This document shows positions 1 through 10,600 of a DNA stretch of 64,000 nt, piece after piece (the stretch's first letter is position 1; the number at the start of each line of letters is the position of its first letter). Both the position numbers and the translations under genes were made by a program. The stretch is from positions 221,232,663-221,296,662 of the forward strand of contig NC_068938.1 in the NCBI RefSeq assembly GCF_016801865.2, read 5' to 3'. The notes beneath the pieces are model-generated. The model was not told the DNA's origin and did not search any database. It worked only from the letters and a program-made list of their open reading frames with translations. Source of the DNA: Culex pipiens pallens. Lineage: Eukaryota > Arthropoda > Insecta > Diptera > Culicidae.

Positions 1-400
1 GATATCTCATCCGTTCCTGAGAGAAAAGGCATCCCCGAATCCGATGCAATCGACAGAATTTGATTTTATGTCCACGCGGACTGATGAAAAATTGGTACAT
101 TTTTTAACATAAAAAATCGAACAATTTAAAAAAAACCATGCGTCTCCTCCCAATTATATGAGCCATCTACAAGAATATGGAAGCGCCTGGTGCATAGCCA
201 TTTCCTTTAAGCACAACGGAAACAACCAATACAAATGTATAAAAAAGTTGTCAAGTTCTCGGGGGGTCCACAGCTAGCATTTTTTGTACGATTATAAAAA
301 ATAAATATTAAAAGTTTAAAATTAATTTATTTAAAAAACATATTTTTTGATTTATTTGTTTACTAAAATTTTATGTATCTCAAAGATCTATGGGTACTTC

Positions 401-783
401 GGGATGTCCATGGTCATCCAAGGACTGCCTGGAGTTAAGATCTACGAGTCTACCGCCGTAACAAGCAAGAGGTCGTCGGATTTTGACCCCGGATCATGTG
501 CGTATAGCATCAGTGCATATGGTAGACTACTGTATGAATGTGTTGGGATGTTCATGGTCATCCAAGGACTCCCTGGAGTTAAGATCTACGAGTCTACCGC
601 CGTAACAAGCAAGAGGTCGTCGGATTTTGACCCCGGATCATGTGCGTATAGCATCAGTGCATATGGTAGACTACTGTATGAATGTGTTGGGATGTTCATG
701 GTCATCCAAGGACTCCCTGGAGTTAAGATCTACGAGTCTACCGCCGTAACAAGCAAAAGGTCGTCGGATTTTGACCTCGGATC
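401..783 (+). repeat. 144-bp tandem units, left arm (about 2.7 copies)
   Basis: Unit marked by the 48-residue reading MVIQGLPGVKIYES and its continuation. Copies start near 401, 547 and 691. They run opposite to the larger array at 784-2752 and stop at the palindrome centre in the middle of a unit. Confidence 0.9.
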
Positions 784-2752
784 ATGATCCGGGGTCAAAA
801 TCCGACGACCTCTTGCTTGTTACGGCGGTAGACTCGTAGATCTTAACTCCAGGGAGTCCTTGGATGACCATGAACATCCCAACACATTCATACAGTAGTC
901 TACCATATGCACTGATGCTATACGCACATGATCCGGGGTCAAAATCCGACGACCACTTGCTTGTTACGGCGGTAGACTCGTAGATCTTAACTCCAGGGAG
1001 TCCTTGGATGACCATGAACATCCCAACACATTCATACAGTAGTCTACCATATGCACTGATGCTATACGCACATGATCCGGGGTCAAAATCCGACGACCAC
1101 TTGCTTGTTACGGCGGTAGACTCGTAGATCTTAACTCCAGGGAGTCCTTGGATGACCATGAACATCCCAACACATTCATATAGTAGTCTACCATATGCAC
1201 TGATGCTATACGCACATGATCCGGGGTCAAAATCCAACGACCTCTTGCTTGTTACGGCGGTAGACTCGTAGATCTTAACTCCAGGGAGTCCTTGGATGAC
1301 CATGAACATCCCAACACATTCATATAGTAGTCTACCATATGCACTGATGCTATACGCACATGATCCGAGGTCAAAATCCGACGACCTCTTGCTTGTTACG
1401 GCGGTAGACTCGTAGATCTTAACTCCAGGGAGTCCTTGGATGACCATGAACATCCCAACACATTCATACAGTAGTCTACCATATGCACTGATGCTATACG
1501 CACATGATCCGGGGTCAAAATCCGACGACCTCTTGCTTGTTACGGCGGTAGACTCGTAGATCTTAACTCCAGGGAGTCCTTGGATGACCATGAACATCCC
1601 AACACATTCATACAGTAGTCTACCATATGCACTGATGCTATACGCACATGATCCGGGGTCAAAATCCGACGACCTCTTGCTTGTTACGGCGGTAGACTCG
1701 TAGATCTTAACTCCAGGGAGTCCTTGGATGACCATGAACATCCCAACACATTCATACAGTAGTCTACCATATGCACTGATGCTATACGCACATGATCCGG
1801 GGTCAAAATCCGACGACCTCTTGCTTGTTACGGCGGTAGACTCGTAGATCTTAACTCCAGGGAGTCCTTGGATGACCATGAACATCCCAACACACTCATA
1901 CAGTAGTCTACCATATGCACTGATGCTATACGCACATGATCCGGGGTCAAAATCCGACGACCTCTTGCTTGTTACGGCGGTAGACTCGTAGATCTTAACT
2001 CCAGGGAGTCCTTGGATGACCATGAACATCCCAACACATTCATATAGTAGTCTACCATATGCACTGATGCTATACGCACATGATCCGAGGTCAAAATCCG
2101 ACGACCTCTTGCTTGTTACGGCGGTAGACTCGTAGATCTTAACTCCAGGGAGTCCTTGGATGACCATGAACATCCCAACACACTCATACAGTAGTCTACC
2201 ATATGCACTGATGCTATACGCACATGATCCGGGGTCAAAATCCGACGACCTCTTGCTTGTTACGGCGGTAGACTCGTAGATCTTAACTCCAGGGAGTCCT
2301 TGGATGACCATGAACATCCCAACACATTCATATAGTAGTCCACCATATGCACTGATGCTATACGCACATGATCCGAGGTCAAAATCCGACGACCTTTTGC
2401 TTGTTACGGCGGTAGACTCGTAGATCTTAACTCCAGGGAGTCCTTGGATGACCATGAACATCCCAACACATTCATACAGTAGTCTACCATATGCACTGAT
2501 GCTATACGCACATGATCCGGGGTCAAAATCCGACGACCTCTTGCTTGTTACGGCGGTAGACTCGTAGATCTTAACTCCAGGGAGTCCTTGGATGACCATG
2601 AACATCCCAACACATTCATACAGTAGTCTACCATATGCACTGATGCTATACGCACATGATCCGGGGTCAAAATCCGACGACCTCTTGCTTGTTACGGCGG
2701 TAGACTCGTAGATCTTAACTCCAGGCAGTCCTTGGATGACCATGGACATCCC
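784..2752 (-). repeat. 144-bp tandem units, right arm (about 13.7 copies)
   Basis: The period is 144 bp (ATGATCCGG recurs at 784, 928, 1072 and on). Units differ by scattered single-base changes with no indels. Because 144 is a multiple of three and one frame lacks stops, an open frame of 674 codons runs through the array on the minus strand. Most differences I looked at change the amino acid (Arg/Trp, Ser/Leu, Pro/Leu, Arg/Gly), which does not suggest purifying selection on a protein. Confidence 0.9.
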
Positions 2753-3152
2753 GAAGTACCCATAGATCTTTGAGATACATAAAATTTTAGTAAACAAATA
2801 AATCAAAAAATATGTTTTTTAAATAAATTAATTTTAAACTTTTAATATTTATTTTTTATAATCGTACAAAAAATGCTAGCTGTGGACCCCCCGAGAACTT
2901 GACAACTTTTTTATACATTTGTATTGGTTGTTTCCGTTGTGCTTAAAGGAAATGGCTATGCACCAGGCGCTTCCATATTCTTGTAGATGGCTCATATAAT
3001 TGGGAGGAGACGCATGGTTTTTTTTAAATTGTTCGATTTTTTATGTTAAAAAATGTACCAATTTTTCATCAGTCCGCGTGGACATAAAATCAAATTCTGT
3101 CGATTGCATCGGATTCGGGGATGCCTTTTCTCTCAGGAACGGATGAGATATC

Positions 3153-4035
3153 GTGAATCCGTTGACACAAGTTTTGTTTTGTCGAGTAGTGTAATCCGTC
3201 CCGGTTACACTTTGTGGAAAGTGTCAGAATAGCATAGACTGATATTGAAGACAACTTGACACATTTCTGTTGAATTTCTTGAGTTATTCTTTGAAAAAAA
3301 AAATCCGTTCTATGACCAAAATTGTCACCCTGTAGAAGAAGAGGTGGCGCGGCCAATAGAATGTGCGATGCCCGGCACCTGATTATAGACGCGTCGCCGC
3401 GCCTACTTTGCCAGATGGGCCACAGACACTTCCAGAGACAGATTGAGGCTCGCACGATTAGGCCTATTGTTGCGCAGCAAAATTATACACTCTGAACTAA
3501 ATCAAATCAAATTAAATTTACATAAAAGAGCGCTCGAGGGGTTCAGAGAAAGGTGTATAAATATGGTGGGAACATAAAATGCTAAACGGAATGCGTGTGT
3601 GACACTTTGCATTTTTATGCGATCGGTCACACTTCGTTTTTCATTATTTGTGACAGTCTGATATTTTGTGTGTGCTTTATGAACGCTTCGAGATCGGAAT
3701 ACTGAGCAGAAAAGGAGTTCTCTGAGAAAGAATGACGACTTACGGCCGGTTTGATTTATGATTCCACGTAACAAGAGCTCGTTTTAAATTATTAAACACG
3801 TAAAACAATTTCGGAGACTTGCACCGGTGCAAGTGACGAACCCCGCTCTCGTTGCGAGCGACGATTACTATTCAGCTCTGATTTGTGACTTTCTATGAAT
3901 TTTCATGATTCGCGTGTACTCCCAAAACAGTTGCGAGTGCGATAAAAATCAATTACGAATAAATTTTCACAATTTCATACCCCCAAATGAAGTAATTTTC
4001 ATTTAAAAACAAGCCAAAACATCACTTCAAATTGC
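3153..4035. other. Single-copy stretch, no gene seen
   Basis: Mixed-composition DNA between the palindrome and the first recursive splice site. It holds one GCCTACT heptamer (3401) and the 18-bp palindrome at 3817. Open frames here are short and resemble no family. Confidence 0.5.
3817..3834. repeat. Perfect 18-bp palindrome
   Basis: ACTTGCACCGGTGCAAGT is its own reverse complement. It is followed within 12 bases by an imperfect hairpin around CGCTCTCGTTGCGAGCG. It could be a dimer-binding site or a chance palindrome; it lies 240 bp before the first recursive splice site. Confidence 0.6.
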
Positions 4036-4085
4036 TTATAATTTTCTCTGTTTTCTCTCCGTTTCTCCCCTCGCAGGTAAGATGC
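4036..4085 (+). promoter_or_regulatory. Candidate recursive splice site (ratchet point) 1
   Basis: A strongly pyrimidine-rich stretch of about 30 bases ends in CTCGCAG at 4076, followed at once by GTAAGA. An acceptor fused to a strong donor with no exon between them is the defining layout of recursive splice sites in long Drosophila introns (YnNCAG then GTAAGT). Adenosines that could serve as branch points lie about 40 bases upstream (TTATAAT). The strand agrees with CrebA. After the first splicing step the regenerated donor would be used with the next site, 20,969 bp downstream. Use in vivo is inferred. Confidence 0.6.
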
Positions 4086-7000
4086 CCTTCCGCGATGTTT
4101 TCGGCGCTTCAATCAAGCATTTATGTCGAGACCTGGAATCACCGCTGCACTTGTTGCGTTATTTTTTCCCCTGATCATCTGGACCTGATCTGGATCGCGG
4201 GGAGCCAAAACATCTCGCGAGTGCGCGCGCAGATCCCGATACCATCGCGTTGTTGCTGCAAACAAACCGGAAAATTGCCCCCCCCCCTCGCTCCCCCTCT
4301 TCCGACTACGCCCCTGTTGAGGTGGTTCACGTGAGGCCGAAAATCAAGGTTGAGGAAAATGTGTGGACTGAAACGCCGGGCAATAAAAATAACAGCGTAG
4401 TTCTGGCAGGGGGAAAGTGGGCAGAGGTGGAGCATAGTGGGATAAATTTAGTTGTTTATTTCTGAACCAACGAACCAAGGCAGCATATGTGCGTCGGGTT
4501 TCGTAATTGAATTACTGCACATACCCGCCGTAGAGACCGGCCGGTCAAGTGTGATGTAATTGAATTAAGAACTAGAAATGGAATTCTTTCTGGTATACTT
4601 TGTAGACGCGCAAACCCAGCAGCATTCTCAGTTGTTTGTTTACACACTAGTGTTTAGCGGGTCGCAAACTAATTTCGCACGATTTTAGCATCCTCGTGTC
4701 AGGAGCTCGAAACTATTACAGATAACTGTACCGGCCATTAAACATCTACGCATCAGCTGAAATCGAGTCCGAACTTGGTTCGTCCAAGTAGGCGATCGCG
4801 CTAGGTTCAACGGCCCGAAATCGATACGTTTTGTTTGTTTGCTTGCTAGGATGATCGTCGCGACGAACCACTTGTTTCAGGTCCGCTGGTTGGATTCGGG
4901 AACTCCTTCCCAAAAAAAAAAAAAAAAAACACGTAACGTGACGATTATCTAATGGGTTTGACCGCATTCAGCTGCGAAAGTGTTGCCAGATTGTCAGGTG
5001 ACCATGATCAGCGATCATTGTCAAAAATACTTTTCAAAAGACGACAACACGCTGATTTCAACGCTGCTGGCAACACTGCGCACTCCCCCTAAAATAAAGG
5101 CTCATCTCGACGTGATTTCAGCGCTCCGTCTTGAACCCACCTTCGCGGTGGCGGCGGCACACCTGAACGCGGAGGTTCATTCACCTGTATCTCCTCTCGT
5201 GACTTGGACCCCGCTCTCCAACTCTGAACCAAGCAACCTGCGCGCGCTGGATGAACTCGATCCAAGAAGGCTGAGATTCGGGCGTCGTCCCGAAAGCATC
5301 AAAGTCAACATTTACTTTTTGGAGTGATTTTCGCTCTCCCTCTGCTGGCGGGATTCCGGAATCGAAGTCGGGGTTCAACGTTTTGTTTATGTTCCTGCTT
5401 TGGGAGATTGAGCGAGAGAAAGAACTTTTCGACGATCGTTTTTGAAGGGAAAGGATCGAAGCTTTACGCAAGTCAGATATTTTAATAGGCCATCGCAGTT
5501 GGCCGCCCGGGATGGAGTTGTCCCATTCCTGGGCCTACTGCGTGAGCAGGGCGCGCGTTCTTGAAGGGAGATTATTGGTCGACGGTTTCGGAACCGGTTG
5601 TGGGATATTTACGACCTTAAGTTTATTGTAGAATATTTACATAACTGTACGCGACATTGGGGCCTTCCAGAAATAAATGCTGGAAAATTATCAAGATTTA
5701 ATTGGCAACGCGCAAATGGCGCCATAGAGCGTTACGAAAGTCGGCCGAAGCCTACTGCGATAAGGTTTTGCACGGACAGCCTTGTCGGCGGACTCTTATC
5801 GCGGCCGCGAATTAAGTCGACATAAATCACCCTCGAAGTTATTATCGAACAGTGCGTTTTCTGTGCAGTTCCAAATTTGGATGACCCGGTGCGAGAAGTG
5901 CAGGAAGCCGCCAAGTGCCTTTCACCGCGGTGAGCATTTTTCGAGTGAAGGTGTGAAAGGAGTGGATCACGTTTCACCAAGGCGATGGTAGACTTGTAGA
6001 CTCCGAAAAAAAATCGGACCTGAACGAACCTTAAGCAAACAAGAGCACGTGCGCGGTAGCGACACCCGGTAATTCGATACCGGTGCTTTCTTTGCCGGGA
6101 AAAATGGCCGAAAATAAGTCGACCTTCTGGGTGTCAACCTTGACGTGACGTACTTGCTAGTTGATGACGACGATTCTCGTGTCAATCAAGTTGAGAGCAT
6201 TTTGCTCACAGCCTGCCTGGATGCCGGCCGGCCGGCAGGCCGAGAAATTCCCATGCCCCGGTATTTGGCGGAGAAATTTGCGCCCCGACTAACGTGAAGG
6301 TGAAACTCGTTAATCACATTTAAAATCCCCCAAAGAAGGGCGCGCGAACTCTCTTCCAAGGGGCGCTACTGGCGCGCACGATGTTAAACAAGGTAATTAT
6401 CAGCAGATTTCAGGCCATAAAAAAAACGGGCGGGTTGAACCGAGTGCCGCGGCTCGGCGGTAATGACTTGGTTAGTTAGAGGGGAAGCTGATTTGGACTT
6501 CTCAAATTGTGCCGGACCGCGGCGGAGAAAGAGTCTCGTGACGCACGTGGAGGCTGGACTAGGCTACTTCGGGGTTGCTATGAATGGATTACGTAAAGAC
6601 GGTGTCGGGGGGAACAAGGCAGCGTGGTATGAATGAGGCTATGAAAGCGAGAAAGGTTAATGGAGACTAGTGTAAACAATCATTTGCATAGTTGCGTTCC
6701 GATCATCGTTTGCCATCGTGTTTGGGAGCTGCTGCAAGGCTGTCCGAAATAGCTCGTAGATAGAAAGTACTCGATTAGGCGCTCGACTCCCTTCGACAAC
6801 ATAACCTCAAAGAAAATATGTGCGCTCAGTGGTGCAGATCCAAGCATTCCTTGAGACGACACCCCATTTTGCTGGCTGGTTAAGGGGCGTAACATGCTAT
6901 TAGTAGCGCTGGTCGTGGTCGTCGCAGTAGGCGATGCGACGTTCGTGTGTCCCTGAACTTGCGTGGCTGGCCCCCCTGCCGAGTGTGTCTCTTGTCCTCG

Positions 7001-7506
7001 CCGAGGTTGCCGTCTTAATAAACAACTTCGTTTGAGCTTCCCCCGGGAGCACGTAAACAAATAAACCTCATTTTCCTCACTATTATTTAATTTTCTGCCA
7101 AGCTCCGTTGGTTTTGCTGGAGATTTTAGCTGGAAACCACAACGACATATAGAGGGAACCCTGCACAACTTTGTTGTGGAACATTTTGTATAGTGCGAAA
7201 AATAGCCCCTCTCATGTGACTAATATGTGTAATTGTTTACTTCCGTGATTGACACTGCTGGCCACTCGAAATCTGAATGGGGAGAAAGCTTTCTCAGCAT
7301 ATTAGTTTGAATGACGGTGGTGATGCACTTAGTCACTCCTTGATCAAAGTATGCTCTGGATAAGTGAATCATGCATGATTGAATCAACAGTCCTACTGGT
7401 TTGTAGTGTTGCTAATATTTACATTTTATCGAGAAAAAGTGAAATTAGAGCTCTCGATTATATATTCAATAATGGTTTTAATTTGTGTGTCATCGTATGA
7501 CTAAAG
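4086..7506. other. Single-copy GC-mixed intronic DNA
   Basis: No exon or mobile element recognised. Contains a 20-A run near 4911, GCCTACT-type heptamers at 4787, 5533, 5750 and 6926, and a GCCGGC-rich hairpin at about 6211-6240 (GCCTGCC pairing with GGCAGGC). Alternating GC-rich and AT-rich segments would suit intronic enhancers, but nothing here identifies one. Confidence 0.4.
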
Positions 7507-7606
7507 NNNNNNNNNNNNNNNNNNNNNNNNNNNNNNNNNNNNNNNNNNNNNNNNNNNNNNNNNNNNNNNNNNNNNNNNNNNNNNNNNNNNNNNNNNNNNN
7601 NNNNNN
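7507..7606. other. Assembly gap (100 N)
   Basis: Exactly 100 N, the usual placeholder for a gap of unknown length. Both flanks are AT-rich. Open frames across it are meaningless. Confidence 0.98.
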
Positions 7607-10600
7607 GCTGATCCTTGAAGCGTAGGAAAAAAACTAGATCTAAAAAACTCATTTAAAACTTGGGAAAGAGAAACTTGGTATAACAGGATCTCCTTAATTC
7701 GCAAAATGAACCAAACTAGGTCAAACAATGTCCATAAACGTAAAAAACAGAATTGAGTGCCTCCATTTTGACGTAAATGTATGAATGAAATCAAATTATC
7801 TTCTCAAAATCTTCAAAAATCATCAAATGAAAATTGATTTTATCGATATCTCAAGAAAGAGAATGGAGAGATTCGTTAATTTTCGATATCTTTTAGTAAA
7901 TAAGTGCTCAATAAAACTCATTTCATAAAGATTTTCAATTCTTGATTAAGGTATTTAAAATGGCAACGAGTGATAGAAAAAACTATCATTTGATAATTCC
8001 TGCACAAAAAAAAAGAGTAGTGAAAATTATAGTTGCTGAGAACTGAAAGTTCGATATTTTTACAACCCTGAATTTGAGTAATAATGAAGAATTTCAAAAC
8101 TTGTTGAGCAACTCTCAACACTCCGCAATTACAATGTTACAAAATTTATAACAACATTGAACCACTTTTGCAAGTGCCTTATTGAAGGTACCTCTCACTT
8201 GGTTACAGCAAACAAACAAAAAAAGCACACCTTCCCGTCAAATCTGACATCGTCAATTTTCCGTATCAGCCAGCCGCGATTGTGCTTATTCACCGACTTA
8301 AGCAAAAAAAAAAAAAAACTTGCATAATATGTAATTCGAGCGGTTTGTGTACGCGAAACGTGCAATCAACTTTGCGCAAACGCTTCCTCCGCGCGCGCAT
8401 AGGGGTCGACCGGCGATAGTGACCGTTGCACTTTTTCTATGAAAAATACGAACGAATTTATCACCGCTCACTTGGATGAGAGCAGACTGCTGAATGAACG
8501 CGTCGTCGAGTGTGTGTTTGCAAAAAGTAATCGCAGTGAACTTAGTAGGCTTATCGGGGACCACTTATCAGCTGTAGTAATAGTAAGAGTAAGAAGCTTA
8601 CTTCGATTGGCAGCGCGAAGCGCTGCAGTGAACTTGACCTTCATCGTACAATGCACTTGTACTGGTTTACTCTTCGATGGGGTAATCAGCGACCGTTTTG
8701 GGACCGGAGCAACCTGACGAAGAATGTAGGAAACATTGAGCATTTAAACTTGGCCGCACGCGGCCTAGAACTACCTGAGCTCAGCTGGTTTTGGAAACCA
8801 AAAACAAACGGGTTGGCCTCAACCAACCCAAGTTTGCCAGCTCTCGGTGCATTCCAGAGCGCGAGCGTTCTTTATCGACGTAAGAGAACGGTAAATTTTA
8901 AAGGTATTTTCAGAGAATACGCGGTGATCTTGTTGACCGGGTTCCTCGCTTGCGGCAGCGCGTGTTCCGATGGGATGGTTGAGATAACGAGCGACACGGG
9001 ATGGTCGGTAAGGTTGCGAAAGATGAACAGTGACGGGTTTTGGGAAGTGATCAGGTGAGCGGGAAACTCGTTTTTGAGGTTGGACATAAACAAAACGATG
9101 ACGTTTTGAGGGGATGCGACAGAAGCGACGAACCCGATCGCATGCTTTCTGATCAGAATGTCCCAGGAAGCTGAACCTGATAATTTGTAGATCTAGTGTG
9201 CCTACACGATAGATTCTAGAGGAGAAAACCGGTAGTAAGAGATAGTTCAATTTCCTCCGGTGCGATCGCGTGCGGCAATGTTATTCCGAAGCCGCTCCCC
9301 CCTCAAATAGCGCTGTGGGGATTTAAAGGGGCCCAGGATCAGCGCACCGCAGAAGGCAGGAAATCAGTTTTGAACCTCGCACAAGAAGTGTTATTAACCG
9401 GTGCCGGGTGTGTTGTGTGTTGAGATTGTAGTAGAATGGAAGAAGCCAACTAATTAATTTCCAACAATTAGGCCGCCATTGCGCCTCGGGGGTATTTCTA
9501 CCTGGAACCCACCCTGGTGAAGGTATGAGGGGAGGGGAGGGTAGCAAACTCTATGAATGAAAACTGGCGGATGGAGGAGCACTGAAGTGTGTAGTAAAGA
9601 GATTGCCCATAGGCGGGGAGTGTTTATTGCATGCCTTGGCGCGATGTATGCAACACAACAGGTGTCTTGGTCCATTTGCTGCCGGCTACAACAACGCCCT
9701 GCAGACTACTTCCAGCCGAGAAATGGATTCTGGCGTACAAATTGGCCGTGTTAATTCGACGTGAGGTGGGTTTAGCACCTCGCTGAGCTTTTCGAGTGAA
9801 AAAATCTTTAAAAATTGAGGTTCTCTTTAACTCTGGATCAGCATTTAACGACTTTGTGGCACAATGTATCCAAATTCGCCCCCAGGTCATGGATAATACC
9901 CGCGGAAGCAATTAACATATCAATTGTAAGGTTAAACGACTCAACAGTACATTTCACCCCATCCAACCTTGATTTAGTGTCAATCCATACCCCATCATAA
10001 TCTTATCACAACAAACACCGACTCTCTTTCACCGGAATGAAAACAGAAATCGACAAACACGCCAGCTTGCGAATTTGCGAAAACCTCCGTTCACACGTAC
10101 CCCCTCCCAGCAACCCTCCTCCCCATCATCAATCAACACGCGTTGAAAAAGTCAATGGGTCATCCAATACACCGAGTCGAGAGGCGCGGAGATACATATC
10201 TCAAACAGCTCAACGACGCGCCGCTGCCGCCGCCAAAAAAATCATTTAGAAAGAGAAATAAATTTAATTGTGAAAAATGAACACTACTCCATCAACGCGT
10301 CGTAGTCGGCGATGATCGCAGTTGGCGGCAGCCGAAAGATGCTGCAGGCGAAAATTCCGCCGGTACTTGAACGTCAACAAAGGCTGGTTGGACTTTGCGT
10401 TGGACCACCCTAGTGAGACTTCTATTTTCGTGATTTGAACGAGCAAAATCAAATTCGGAGCATTTTACTCTCAAATTGCTCGGATTTGCTCTCACATTGA
10501 GAACATACTTCTATTTACATCATTTGATGTCTCCAAATCAAATTGAGAGCATTTTCCTCTCGACTTGATCCCTTTTTTGACAATTTTAAAACAGACTCCT

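Larger units (their letters stand above)
1..3152. mobile_element. Foldback-type element: giant palindrome with tandem-repeat arms
   Basis: Bases 1 to about 400 are the reverse complement of about 2750-3152; I saw no difference between the two copies, including an 8-A/8-T run. Inside these unique arms are 144-bp tandem units that switch orientation at about 784. Long inverted terminal repeats that contain tandem arrays are typical of foldback (FB) and Galileo-type DNA transposons. No transposase is present, so it would be non-autonomous. The left end may extend before the window. The first palindromic base of the window pairs with 3152, so the true termini and target duplication cannot be read. 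An inverted duplication or an assembly artefact is the alternative. Confidence 0.65.

Noticed and set aside
7458..7794. Open frames spanning the N run
   Set aside because: They exist only because N codons are not stops.
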